The notes under the pieces were generated by a model that did no database searches, was not told where the DNA came from, and worked only from the letters and a program-made list of their open reading frames with translations. A program made the position numbers and the translations under genes. DNA of 64,000 nucleotides from Lachnospiraceae bacterium NK4A144 (GTDB taxonomy: Bacteria > Bacillota > Clostridia > Lachnospirales > Lachnospiraceae). The stretch is taken from the NCBI GenBank assembly GCA_000424365.1, contig AUJT01000008.1, positions 1 through 64,000 on the forward strand. The letters run 5' to 3'. Positions 31,375 through 40,440 of this stretch are shown here, piece by piece; within the stretch, counting starts at the first letter, position 1, and each line of letters starts with the position of its first letter.

Positions 31375-33090
31375 CTATAGCCTTGGCCAGACTCCTGTCT
31401 TTATAAACTCTTCACTTATTCCAAATGCAGCCTCAGTGATCTCACGGTCATATCCCATCATGCCGAGAAGCCTTATGGCATCTCTGGACTCTGCTCTGCC
31501 CGGAAGCAGATGATAATCAAATGTGATATTGTCATTTACTATAGTTTCACTGAAATGATAATTATCATAGTAGGCTTCCAATATATGCGTAAGCTCTATA
31601 TCATGCGTAGCAGCAAAACAAAGAGTCTTCTCATTACTAAGTCCGAGTAGAAGTTCTGCTCCGGCAGAAATACGTTCTACTGTATTGGTTCCGCGAAGTA
31701 CTTCATCTACACAGCAAAGGATATTCTGCTTTTTTTCTTTAACTGCATCCAATATCCGCTTCATTGCACGGATCTCAGCCATAAAGTAGCTTTCTCCTGC
31801 CATGAGGTCATCACGAAGAGACATGGAAGTAAGGACCGCAAATCGATTCATCCTGCATTTTTGGGCAGGTACCGTCATTATTGTTTCGCCAAGAATTACC
31901 GCAAGCGCAGTGCTCTTAAGGAACGTTGACTTACCGGAAGCATTTGATCCTGTTACAAGCACACCTCTTTTAGCATCAATATCTGCCGGAACAGGCTTCA
32001 TCAAAAGCGGATGATATAAGCCTTCTGCCTCAAATCCGGTTCCATCACCATCGATAAATTCCGGCTCAGTATAGTACTGCAGCATATGTCTAAAGGATGC
32101 TGCCGCTATCATACTATCCAGGTAACCTGTCACATGAAGGAGATCTCCGAGAGCACTTTCTTCTCTTCTGAGTACCGCCAGCATATCATTAAATCTAATG
32201 AGATCCAGATGGAAAAATATCCTTAAATAATTCATCGGAAGCTCCATAATGCTGCCTGTAAGGCTTCGGCCTGACATCAGAAGCCAGGTCATGCGGTTGA
32301 GTTCACTGAGTCTGGCCAGATCTTCTCGTATCCTTGTCTGATACTCTGACAATTCCGGAATGTCTTTGTTCAACAGTTCCTTGCTTTCTCTCATCGCGCG
32401 AACAATGAACATAAAACAGATGAGATACGGTGTTATCTCATTTTTACGATGAAAATAGCTCGCAACATTCACCGCCGTGGCAACCAATATCAGTACAAAG
32501 CCCGCCGGCGGCATAAGGAAGATCATCGAAATCGAAAACAGACCGAAAGCAATACTCAGATAATGTCCATAGTTCTTTTCATCACGTACTTCCTTCAAAA
32601 ATCCAATATAATCCGAAAGGGAATACTTACGAATGCGCCCCATCGCCTTGAACGCGGTCTGAAAAGAAATTCTCTCTTCTTCGTGCTCTTCGAAGTAGCG
32701 AATAACTCTGGCTCTTTCTTTAAGTATCTTATTTCCTTCTTCCGAATCCGTTACAGGATATCGAAGGATTGAATACAGCATTTCCTCACCTATCTGTGAC
32801 TGGGTAGTATTCATCGCCATGAACAGATTGTCCATGTTAAGGTCATTCCAGGTGATATCATCTATCTCCCATTTTTCTTCACTAAAAGAATGACTCTCCC
32901 TGTCATGCAGATACAGATGCGAAATACGTTCATACTCATCCGGTTCGTATTCTCTGCTGCTTTTCTTTCCAAAGTTCTCCTTTAGAAAGTTCTTTAGTTT
33001 TTTTGCCTGAATCACGGCATCACGTCTGGCTTTTATGTAAAGAAATATTAAAAATGCAACTGCCAGAAATAGAATGGTATAGGTCTCCAT
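31375..33090 (-). CDS. Membrane-linked MutS-like ATPase
   Basis: A 571-residue MutS-related protein. It has one membrane helix at the N-terminus (TILFLAVAFLIFLYI) and a hairpin of two more at about 175-215, then a MutS core/lever region and a C-terminal ABC-type ATPase with Walker A GSNASGKS (Lys387), Walker B-like ILCCVDEVLRGTN and an ATHDIELT switch. The mismatch-recognition domain of MutS is missing and the membrane helices argue against mismatch repair. The task of this family is not known to me. It is 20 bases downstream of the amidohydrolase gene. Confidence 0.85.
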   Translation of the reverse strand: METYTILFLAVAFLIFLYIKARRDAVIQAKKLKNFLKENFGKKSSREYEPDEYERISHLYLHDRESHSFSEEKWEIDDITWNDLNMDNLFMAMNTTQSQIGEEMLYSILRYPVTDSEEGNKILKERARVIRYFEEHEEERISFQTAFKAMGRIRKYSLSDYIGFLKEVRDEKNYGHYLSIAFGLFSISMIFLMPPAGFVLILVATAVNVASYFHRKNEITPYLICFMFIVRAMRESKELLNKDIPELSEYQTRIREDLARLSELNRMTWLLMSGRSLTGSIMELPMNYLRIFFHLDLIRFNDMLAVLRREESALGDLLHVTGYLDSMIAAASFRHMLQYYTEPEFIDGDGTGFEAEGLYHPLLMKPVPADIDAKRGVLVTGSNASGKSTFLKSTALAVILGETIMTVPAQKCRMNRFAVLTSMSLRDDLMAGESYFMAEIRAMKRILDAVKEKKQNILCCVDEVLRGTNTVERISAGAELLLGLSNEKTLCFAATHDIELTHILEAYYDNYHFSETIVNDNITFDYHLLPGRAESRDAIRLLGMMGYDREITEAAFGISEEFIKTGVWPRL

Positions 33091-33110
33091 CTCTTCCTCT
33101 CACCCGTGCT

Positions 33111-34412
33111 TCAACGCATCCTGTCGATTATTGCCTGTACTTCACTATAGATTTTCTCCGGATCTTCTCCGATATTGAATTCACCCTTTTCATACAGGAT
33201 CTTTCCATCGATCATAGTCATGAGAACATTACTCTTTGATCCGGAATAAACAACGTTCTTAACGATATTATTGATAGGCTGCATATTAGGTGCATGCATA
33301 TCAAGCATGATGAGATCTGCCTTTTTACCGCTCTTCAGTGAATCGCAGTCTGTGAGTCCCATTGCATGAGCACCACCAACAGCAGCCATCTTAAGCACTT
33401 CTGCCGCATCAACCGCCGAAGCATCATTCTCTCTGAGCTTCGCAAGTCCTGTCACAAGGAACATCTCACGGAACATATCGAGGCAGTTATTACTTGCAGG
33501 TCCGTCCGTTCCGATTCCAAGGGTTATACCCTCTTTCAAATACTTCTCTATCGGAGCGATCCCGCTTGCCAGCTTTGCATTTGACGCAGGATTTGTAACA
33601 ACCGCGATATTATGCTTCTTCATGATCTCCATATCATGGTCTGTCACATGAACGCCGTGGAAGAATGTTCCACCATACTCAAACATCCCCATTTCATCCA
33701 ATGCTTCTGTGGGTGTCAGTCCATTATATCTGTCTTTACAGCCCTTAACCTCGGCTTCTGTCTCAGAATTATGCAGGTATACAGGAGCTTTTAATTCCTT
33801 CGCAAGAGCAGCCGTCTGCTCCAGCAGCTCTTTTGAAGTTGTGTACTCTGCATGAAGTCCCAGACGATATGATGTTAAAGAATTCTCTTTATTTAACTCC
33901 TTAAACCACTTTCTCTGAAGTTCCAGACTCTGTGAGAAATTATTCATGCCACCGCACTGAACACATCTCATACCGCTTTCTTCCATGGCTTTTGCAATGA
34001 CTTCCGGCATAAGGTACATTTCGCAAACGGCAGTAACACCACTTGTCAGATATTCAAGTATCGCAAGTTTTGTAGCGATATACACGTCATCAGGAGTGAG
34101 AAGTGCTTCTCTCGGGAATATCTGCTGTGTGAGCCAATCATCAAGCTTCATGTCATCAGCTGCAGAACGAAGAAATGTCATTCCGGAATGTGTATGTGCA
34201 TTCTTAAATCCCGGCATAACGAGGTTTCCGTTCGCATCGATCTCCCGGTTCCACATGATAGTATCCGTACTATTTTGAAGATATTCGATCGCACCTTCTT
34301 TTGAACCGGCATATAGGATCGTATTTCCCCTGACCAGTACTTCGCCATTTTCAATTATGTTTGTGTCGCCGTCCATTGTGAGGACTCTTGCATTATAGAT
34401 TCTTGTGTTCAT
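33111..34412 (-). CDS. mtaD: Amidohydrolase, MTA/SAH deaminase type
   Basis: A 433-residue amidohydrolase of the 5-methylthioadenosine/S-adenosylhomocysteine deaminase subgroup. Metal ligands are visible in GFKNAHTHSGMT, LHAEYTT, FFHGVHVTDHD and GTDGPASNN, the last being the catalytic Asp region. It deaminates adenosine-type nucleosides to inosine forms; the following family logic fits the purine-nucleoside phosphorylase gene just upstream, which would cleave the product. A GAGGAGGAG hairpin separates the two genes. Confidence 0.88.
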   Translation of the reverse strand: MNTRIYNARVLTMDGDTNIIENGEVLVRGNTILYAGSKEGAIEYLQNSTDTIMWNREIDANGNLVMPGFKNAHTHSGMTFLRSAADDMKLDDWLTQQIFPREALLTPDDVYIATKLAILEYLTSGVTAVCEMYLMPEVIAKAMEESGMRCVQCGGMNNFSQSLELQRKWFKELNKENSLTSYRLGLHAEYTTSKELLEQTAALAKELKAPVYLHNSETEAEVKGCKDRYNGLTPTEALDEMGMFEYGGTFFHGVHVTDHDMEIMKKHNIAVVTNPASNAKLASGIAPIEKYLKEGITLGIGTDGPASNNCLDMFREMFLVTGLAKLRENDASAVDAAEVLKMAAVGGAHAMGLTDCDSLKSGKKADLIMLDMHAPNMQPINNIVKNVVYSGSKSNVLMTMIDGKILYEKGEFNIGEDPEKIYSEVQAIIDRMR

Positions 34413-34439
34413 ATGCTTTTTTCCTTTTACGTCAAAAAT

Positions 34440-34464
34440 GAGGAGGAGCGTAATACTCCTCCTC
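34440..34464 (-). terminator. Hairpin between nucleoside phosphorylase and deaminase genes
   Basis: GAGGAGGAG and CTCCTCCTC form a perfect 9-bp stem with a 7-base loop; minus strand continues ATTTTTGACG. A partial terminator. Confidence 0.65.
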
Positions 34465-34499
34465 TGTAATCGTCAATTCATGTCTGACATAATGTCTCA

Positions 34500-35327
34500 T
34501 TAGAACTTATGAATCGAGTCGATAACCAGCTTTTTAAACATCGGTGCTGCTGCACGACCGGCTTCAAGTACCTCTTCCTCTGTGAGAAGAGTTGGTGATA
34601 TGCCTGCTGCCATATTTGATATACATGATACAGCAACTACACGAAGTCCTGCATGATGTGCTGCGATCGCCTCAACAACTGTGCTCATGCCGACTGCATC
34701 AGCTCCGAGCTTTTTGAACATCTGGATCTCTGCAGGTGATTCATAAGAAGGTCCTGTTGTCTGAAGATAGACACCTTCCTTCAGATCGATACCATCCTCA
34801 GAAGCCGTCTTCCTGATAATATCGGAGAGCTCAACATCATATACATGAGTCATATCCGGAAATCTCACGCCAAACTCATCGATGTTAGGTCCAATAAGCG
34901 GATTAGGTGCAAATGAAGAAATATGATCTGTCAAAAGCATGAAATCGCCAGCCTTAAATGCAGGATTGATACCTCCTGATGCATTTGTAAGGAAAAGTAT
35001 CTTTGCTCCCATAAGCTTCATAAGCCGAGCCGGAAGAACTACATCTGTTACCGGATATCCCTCATAGTAATGAACACGGCCTTTCATACAGATGATCTTC
35101 TTTCCACCGAGTGTTCCGTATATGAACTGTCCTGCATGTCCCGGTGCGGTTGAAACAGGAAATCCCTCTATATCGCTGTAGTTGATGACACCCTCTACTT
35201 CGATATTATCAGCAAAGTCACCTAAACCACTGCCTAGTGTAAGAGCGATCTCCGGTTCAAAATCTGTGATCTTTCTAACTTCTGCAAGGCATCTCTTTAC
35301 CTTTTCGTAAACTGCGTTTTCCCCCAT
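34500..35327 (-). CDS. punA: Purine-nucleoside phosphorylase
   Basis: A 275-residue trimeric-type purine-nucleoside phosphorylase: phosphate-binding GSGLGDFADN near residue 32, GRVHYYEGY, TNASGGINPAF, and the base-binding region GPSYESPAEIQMFKKLGADAVGMSTVVEAIAA. It cleaves inosine and guanosine to base and ribose-1-phosphate in the cytoplasm. It forms a purine-salvage pair with the adjacent deaminase. Confidence 0.93.
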   Translation of the reverse strand: MGENAVYEKVKRCLAEVRKITDFEPEIALTLGSGLGDFADNIEVEGVINYSDIEGFPVSTAPGHAGQFIYGTLGGKKIICMKGRVHYYEGYPVTDVVLPARLMKLMGAKILFLTNASGGINPAFKAGDFMLLTDHISSFAPNPLIGPNIDEFGVRFPDMTHVYDVELSDIIRKTASEDGIDLKEGVYLQTTGPSYESPAEIQMFKKLGADAVGMSTVVEAIAAHHAGLRVVAVSCISNMAAGISPTLLTEEEVLEAGRAAAPMFKKLVIDSIHKF

Positions 35328-35362
35328 CGGATACCTCCTCGCTATTAAAATTTCTGTATTAT

Positions 35363-35677
35363 TTATTTGATGTCGTCGTCACCTTTGGCGGTCTCATCCT
35401 CTGTGTTTCCTCTAAGCCGCTCCATTGCGGCATTTTTAGGAACAACGCCCTTTCCCTGCTTAAAATCTTCAAGGATTGAAAAAGCCTGTTCTTTCTGATT
35501 GTCGTTTACGTAGATTACACACACTTCTTTCGCGCCATTGTATTCTTTACGGCGAAAGATAGAAACCTTTGTCCATTTCTCAAGATATGAGACCCGGTTC
35601 TTTACAAGCATGCTGATCAGACGTTCTTTCTCTGCTGTATCAACTGTTCTTGTTAATTCGACTTCATTGTTTACCAT
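35363..35677 (-). CDS. Small cytoplasmic hypothetical protein (104 aa)
   Basis: Starts MVNNEVELTRTVDTAEKERL, has a central strand-rich part (WTKVSIFRRKEYNGAKEVCV) and an acidic tail (EDETAKGDDDIK). AGAGG precedes the ATG. It could be a small DUF2007-like or signalling-related protein, but I cannot place it. It lies 35 bases upstream of the nucleoside phosphorylase and is probably co-transcribed. Confidence 0.65.
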   Translation of the reverse strand: MVNNEVELTRTVDTAEKERLISMLVKNRVSYLEKWTKVSIFRRKEYNGAKEVCVIYVNDNQKEQAFSILEDFKQGKGVVPKNAAMERLRGNTEDETAKGDDDIK

Positions 35678-35752
35678 GTATTTACCTCTATCTGAATCAA
35701 ATTACAACACTTAATTATATATTTTCCATTATAAAAACGCAATGATGGTTAC

Positions 35753-37264
35753 TTACCAATTCAATTCATCAGTAAAACACTGGACTGCATAATATTTATA
35801 GGACATCCCGTTATTATTATTGTTGCTCGTGACAAAAACCGCCATTCCGGCATGAGTATAATCCTTATTCAGCATATTTGCGTTATGTCCTGCTGATTTC
35901 TTCCACGCCTTAAACAGCTGGTCAGCAGATTTATAGCCTGCTGCTATGTTTTCTCCCGCCTTACCAACATTTGGATATGCTGTAAAGCACTCATCACCAT
36001 TAGGACGGTCATGTGAAGTCTGATAGCTTAACTCCACTGCCCTTGTCATCGCTGTCGTATCGAGATCATCAAACGGTGTAAGTTTTCCAAGACCTTCTGC
36101 TTTGCGATAATTATTGACTTTCTCATATACCTCATCCGTCATGGCGAAATCAAAATGTCCCTTAACCGCTGTTGATCCGTTTTCAAGCTGAATGGTATAT
36201 GACTCATTATCTTCAAGTCCGACATAAACCCTGCAGGTAAGTACTGTTCTTTTTCCAGCCTCATTTATATATGCGGCAAGCGTACATCTTCCTGTCTGAA
36301 CACCTGTAACAAATCCGTCATCATCAACAACTGCCACATCGCTGTCTCCAGCCTTGTTCCAGCTGAGCGGGACTTTATCAGAAGATACAGGGTTGTCAAA
36401 TGTCAATGTCTCTGCATTGACTATATTCCATGAAATCTCCGTATCTTTAGGTCTGATTCCCTTTACACGGATCTTTTTCGTTCCGGACACTTTCAGTGAA
36501 ACGGCACTTTTGTTAAAGAACGGTACATTTACCTTTAGTTTTGCAGTAACTTTTGCTGCATTTTTATTTTTTCCAAAAAATGCTGTTATAGTGGTCGTAC
36601 CTTTTTTCAGAGGTATGATCTCACCTGTTTTGCTATTGATTATGGCTACCCGCTCATTTGAACTCTTCCATTCATCCGGAAGTAGCTCTGCTCCGCTCAC
36701 CGTAGCATTATTATCACTTATATAGTTCAATGCCTTTATTGTATTTTCACTGACAATGACATTAAGTGAATCTATGGTCTCAAATTTCAGCTGCGGTTTT
36801 AATACCACGATGCTTTTTTCTTCCAAACCATCTGTGATCTTAACCGTTCCCGGCTTACGTCCGACCAAAATCCCTCTTTTATTGATCTTGGCCATCTTTT
36901 CATATCCGGAAACAACCTTTATCTTTGAACGGCTTGTAAAATAAGGTGTTACAGGAACCTTTTCTCCAACCACACAGTACCCTATCGTACCGTTATTTTC
37001 CGAAGCAGTATCACCTCTTTCGAAGGAGATAACATCTGTGTTTTCATCTTCGTCATCTGAAAAAGCACTGTATATATGCGGTTCTTTGACGTCACCACTT
37101 GTTACGTTATCTGTGCAGACCGCTGTACTTATCATCGATTCCGGCTCGTTCAATGTACCGGCTTCTATAACTCCTGTATTCGTCCCTATGAGAGCTGTAC
37201 ACAGTGTTATTAAAACAACATTTTTAATCCTGTTTCTCTTGTTAAACAATTTCTGTCTGACCAT
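35753..37264 (-). CDS. Secreted CAP/SCP-domain protein with BIG2 repeats
   Basis: A 503-residue secreted protein. A signal peptide covers about 1-36. Two or three BIG2-type Ig-like segments follow (KMAKINKRGILVGRKPGTVK; RVAIINSKTGEIIPLKKGTT; DVAVVDDDGFVTGVQTGRCT). The C-terminal CAP domain (about 380-500) shows NNYRKAEGLGKL, HDRPNGDECF, GENIAAG and KSAGHNANML with the conserved His/Glu residues. The cell-wall or matrix role is not known; BIG2 repeats suggest surface association. Confidence 0.88.
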   Translation of the reverse strand: MVRQKLFNKRNRIKNVVLITLCTALIGTNTGVIEAGTLNEPESMISTAVCTDNVTSGDVKEPHIYSAFSDDEDENTDVISFERGDTASENNGTIGYCVVGEKVPVTPYFTSRSKIKVVSGYEKMAKINKRGILVGRKPGTVKITDGLEEKSIVVLKPQLKFETIDSLNVIVSENTIKALNYISDNNATVSGAELLPDEWKSSNERVAIINSKTGEIIPLKKGTTTITAFFGKNKNAAKVTAKLKVNVPFFNKSAVSLKVSGTKKIRVKGIRPKDTEISWNIVNAETLTFDNPVSSDKVPLSWNKAGDSDVAVVDDDGFVTGVQTGRCTLAAYINEAGKRTVLTCRVYVGLEDNESYTIQLENGSTAVKGHFDFAMTDEVYEKVNNYRKAEGLGKLTPFDDLDTTAMTRAVELSYQTSHDRPNGDECFTAYPNVGKAGENIAAGYKSADQLFKAWKKSAGHNANMLNKDYTHAGMAVFVTSNNNNNGMSYKYYAVQCFTDELNW

Positions 37265-37280
37265 CTTGTCCTTCTTTCCA

Positions 37281-38045
37281 TTACACGTATTTTTTTATAA
37301 TAACATGTAAATTTCCTTTTTTCGTTATATAGTCCGATCCTTCAAATATATATTTTCCTGAGCCGCGTATAGAGAGCACATCTCCGTCTTTAAGTGATGC
37401 ACTGTTATTTTCCTGTACTCTTCCATTCACAAAGATCCTTTTCTCACGGAAGCGCTCCAAAACCTTTCCTCTGGATTCATTTACAAGCTTTGACACAACT
37501 GCATCAACACGCGACGACGAAACTGTAAATGATATTTCTTCCAATTTCACATCAGCAGCGATCTCGTCTTCAGATACTTCCTCGCATTTTACGTGTGTGT
37601 GCCTCACCTGTTCCAGATTATCAACTATATAATCCGACATATGATCCTGAACAGCTATCCATGCATGCTTTTCTCTGATACGTATGTCACCGATCGTACT
37701 TCTCTCGATTCCGAGATTCATCAATGCACCAAGATAATCACGATGTGATAGATTCTCACCAAATTTTTCAAGTAAAGGCGAGACTTTTAAGATCTTTATA
37801 GGGAAATCTTCTTCCCAACCAAATTCTTCCGCCGAACCAAAACGGGCAATCTGACGTTCGGCTCCTGAAAAGCCACCATACAGTGTCACAAAATCAACCT
37901 GTATCTCTCCCGACTGTATCAATTCTGTAAGCACAGAAATATCCGCAAGGGACAGAAAATCCGTAAACGAATATATGCTGCTCTGCCACGACTTGCGGTA
38001 TAAATCCAGAAAATGCTTCCGGATTACTTTTTCTTCATCATTCAT
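37281..38045 (-). CDS. ylmH: YlmH-family RNA-binding S4 protein
   Basis: A 254-residue protein with an N-terminal YlmH domain (residues about 1-160, FVTLYGGFSGAERQIARFGS and RDYLGALMNLGIERSTIGDI) and a C-terminal S4 RNA-binding domain (RVDAVVSKLVNESRGKVLER). YlmH binds stalled 50S ribosomal subunits in translation quality control in Bacillus. The ATG 38045 is close to divergent trmO. Confidence 0.88.
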   Translation of the reverse strand: MNDEEKVIRKHFLDLYRKSWQSSIYSFTDFLSLADISVLTELIQSGEIQVDFVTLYGGFSGAERQIARFGSAEEFGWEEDFPIKILKVSPLLEKFGENLSHRDYLGALMNLGIERSTIGDIRIREKHAWIAVQDHMSDYIVDNLEQVRHTHVKCEEVSEDEIAADVKLEEISFTVSSSRVDAVVSKLVNESRGKVLERFREKRIFVNGRVQENNSASLKDGDVLSIRGSGKYIFEGSDYITKKGNLHVIIKKYV

Positions 38046-38096
38046 AAAAAAAACCTGTGTTAAAATGTAAATAGTTACATGAAAGGAATATCTAAC

Positions 38097-38774
38097 ATGA
38101 AAATAATCGCACGAATTAAGACAGATTTTCCGACAAAATTCGGAATTCCGCGTCAGAGCGGACTAGTCGAAAATCTGAAGGGAAAAATAGTATTTGAACC
38201 CGAATACAGAAATCCCGATGCGCTAAATGGATTGGAAGGTTTTAGTCACATATGGCTGCTATGGGGATTTTCAGAAAATCCGGAAAGATCTTCCTTCCGG
38301 GCAACCGTACGACCTCCACGCCTCGGAGAAAACCGCCATCTCGGTGTCTTCGCCACGCGATCCCCTTTTCGACCAAACGGAATAGGACTCTCCTGTGTCA
38401 GGATCGAAAACATCATAAAGACGCCTAATGAAGGTACAGTAATCGAGGTCCGCGGCGCAGACATGGTAGACGGTACACCCATTTACGACATAAAGCCCTA
38501 CATCCCGTACACTGACTGTATCAGCGATGCATCCGGAGGTTTTACCGAAGAAACCAAATGGCATACTTTGACTGTCGTACTCAAAGATAACGCTCGTAAC
38601 ATTCTTCCTGAGGATAAGGAAAAGTCTTTGATCGGTATACTTTCAGAAGATCCGCGACCGGCTTATCAGAAAAAGGACCCTGAACGGATCTACGGTTTTC
38701 CCTTTGCCGGTCACGAAGTAAAATTTCAGGTAAAAGACGACGTATTGACCGTCCTGTCGATCAGTTGTGAATGA
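38097..38774 (+). CDS. trmO: tRNA m6t6A37 methyltransferase TrmO
   Basis: A 225-residue SAM-dependent methyltransferase of the TrmO/YaeB family, which methylates t6A37 in tRNAs reading ACY codons. Signature: FSHIWLLWGFSENPE, RPPRLGENRHLGVFATRSPFRPNGIGLS, and DMVDGTPIYDIKPYIPY. ATG 38097 is chosen with AAAGGA upstream; an earlier ATG at 38079 lacks a site. Its 3' end overlaps the convergent L,D-transpeptidase gene by 14 bases. Confidence 0.92.
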   Translation: MKIIARIKTDFPTKFGIPRQSGLVENLKGKIVFEPEYRNPDALNGLEGFSHIWLLWGFSENPERSSFRATVRPPRLGENRHLGVFATRSPFRPNGIGLSCVRIENIIKTPNEGTVIEVRGADMVDGTPIYDIKPYIPYTDCISDASGGFTEETKWHTLTVVLKDNARNILPEDKEKSLIGILSEDPRPAYQKKDPERIYGFPFAGHEVKFQVKDDVLTVLSISCE

Positions 38775-39528
38775 TAACCGGCATACCTACCTGAAGATAG
38801 TTATTGTAAAGCACTGCCATATTATCATAAGGCACATTTATACAGCCATGAGAGCCACTTGTCTGATAGATGTTTCCGCCAAACTTTGATCTCCATGTAG
38901 CATCATGGATACCAACGCCGCCAACTACCTGGCTCCAATAGTGTACATATGATTTATAGTCAGGACCTGTAAGATATCTTTCTCTTTCCTTAGTCTTGAT
39001 ACTGTAAAGACCGGTGGGAGTGTTGTGATGTGCGGAAACATTTCCTGTAACGATCGGTGTTGTCATTCCGAGAACACCGTTCTGGAATACTGCAAGCGTC
39101 TGTGTTGTGATGTTTATATCAACATAAGTTCCGCCATTTATAGATGTGTCTCCAGTCACAACCGGTGTCTCTACTACAGGCTGAGCTGCATTGCCAACTG
39201 CCGGAATATGTATTCCCATTGGGAGCACGCCATTTACGGCTGCTATAAGGTATGATACTTCTGCACTCTGATCGATCACAAGATTCTCAGAATTATATCT
39301 GGCTGCCAGAGCCTGAACGAATGCATTTATCACTGAAGCATCTGCCTGCATAAGCTGTACTGTACCGGCATCTACTCCAAGCTGTGCCGGCTGTCCATCA
39401 GGTATAGCCATACCGCTGAAATCGTAGATTATCGCAAAATTATCTGCTTCTACACTTTTTGCAGAACCAGGTAAAAATACCAACATAACTACCGCAAACA
39501 GCAGAACAAAACCCTTCCATACCTTCAT
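38761..39528 (-). CDS. L,D-transpeptidase (YkuD)
   Basis: A 255-residue exported protein with an N-terminal hydrophobic signal (FVLLFAVVMLVFLPGSAKS) and a C-terminal YkuD domain (about 135-255) containing the catalytic motif SHGCINVPYDN with Cys229 and GVGIHDATWR. It forms 3-3 cross-links or attaches proteins in peptidoglycan, acting outside the membrane. The N-terminal region has no PG-binding motif I recognise. Confidence 0.92.
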   Translation of the reverse strand: MKVWKGFVLLFAVVMLVFLPGSAKSVEADNFAIIYDFSGMAIPDGQPAQLGVDAGTVQLMQADASVINAFVQALAARYNSENLVIDQSAEVSYLIAAVNGVLPMGIHIPAVGNAAQPVVETPVVTGDTSINGGTYVDINITTQTLAVFQNGVLGMTTPIVTGNVSAHHNTPTGLYSIKTKERERYLTGPDYKSYVHYWSQVVGGVGIHDATWRSKFGGNIYQTSGSHGCINVPYDNMAVLYNNYLQVGMPVIIHN

Positions 39529-39646
39529 AATCGTATACTCTCCTTATCCCATTCTCTTAGTTTCCCCTTGTCTGCAAAATTTATTTTAAGATTATGATGC
39601 ACTTGAAATAAAACATTTGCAGAGCTTCTCTTTATCATAGCAGAGT

Positions 39647-39682
39647 AAAAAAACATCTGCACCATGTAGCAGATGTTTTTTT
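39647..39682. terminator. Bidirectional terminator
   Basis: AAAAAAACATCTGC (39647-39660) pairs with GCAGATGTTTTTTT (39669-39682): a 14-bp stem with A-run and T-run, so it can work on both strands. It ends the membrane protein gene at 39707 on the minus strand. Confidence 0.85.
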
Positions 39683-39706
39683 ACAAAAATATATTTATTT
39701 CATTTG

Positions 39707-40327
39707 TTATTTTTTCTTGATCACACGATTAAGCTCGTCTTCTTTGTTTTCAGTTTCTTCAGGAGCCTTTATATAATCCCCCTGATCACCCTTGAACTTG
39801 TTTCCGGGACCCATTTCCTCATCTGCTTCATCACAACCATAATGATAGTCTTCGTCAGCAATAACCTCTTCCATCTCATCAAGCCCGTATTTCTCGTATC
39901 CATCGCCTCTTTGAGTGAGCGGGCTCGTGTCTCTTTCGATGCGTCTGCGTTCCCGTCTTCGTGCTCTTGCCGGTGCTGCCTTTTCACTCATACGACCCGC
40001 GATCAGTGCTGCGATATATATCATCACAGAAGCGGCACCTATTTCGATAAACATCCTGATGATCAACGCTATGCTGACCGGCCCGAAATATCTCCCTATG
40101 AGCCACGTCTGGAGTATTATCCCTATTGCCGTTGCAAGCATGAGATTTGAGCACCAGAACATTATGCTTTTCCGACTGTCAAGCAGCAACGAATCAAACG
40201 TCACTATCAGGATCGTTACCGGATACAGAAAAAGGACACTAAATATCGCCGCCCGATATGAAAATATCCAAAAGAAGATACATATATAATTCAAAGTCAG
40301 AAGAAGTAATGTTTTCCTTATCGACAT
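39707..40327 (-). CDS. Four-TM membrane protein with charged tail
   Basis: A 206-residue protein with four membrane helices in the first 120 residues (LLLLTLNYICIFFWIF, FSVLFLYPVTILIVTF, SNLMLATAIGIILQTWL, FIEIGAASVMIYIAALIAG) and a long cytoplasmic tail rich in Arg then Glu/Asp. I do not recognise a family. ATG 40327 has GAGGAGG 8 bases upstream, preferred over 40351. Confidence 0.72.
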   Translation of the reverse strand: MSIRKTLLLLTLNYICIFFWIFSYRAAIFSVLFLYPVTILIVTFDSLLLDSRKSIMFWCSNLMLATAIGIILQTWLIGRYFGPVSIALIIRMFIEIGAASVMIYIAALIAGRMSEKAAPARARRRERRRIERDTSPLTQRGDGYEKYGLDEMEEVIADEDYHYGCDEADEEMGPGNKFKGDQGDYIKAPEETENKEDELNRVIKKK

Positions 40328-40389
40328 GGCGAAATCCTCCTCTGTAAACATTTTCCCATATCTTTATCGGATTTCCTGTTTAAAACAAT

Positions 40390-40440
40390 AATATCGGCTG
40401 TGCCATATTCCCCAAAAAAGGAATCAACACAGCCGATATT
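40390..40440 (-). terminator. Terminator after the 273-aa membrane protein
   Basis: AATATCGGCTGTG (40390-40402) pairs perfectly with CACAGCCGATATT (40428-40440), right at the stop codon, with ATTGTTTT on the minus strand beyond it. Confidence 0.8.
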
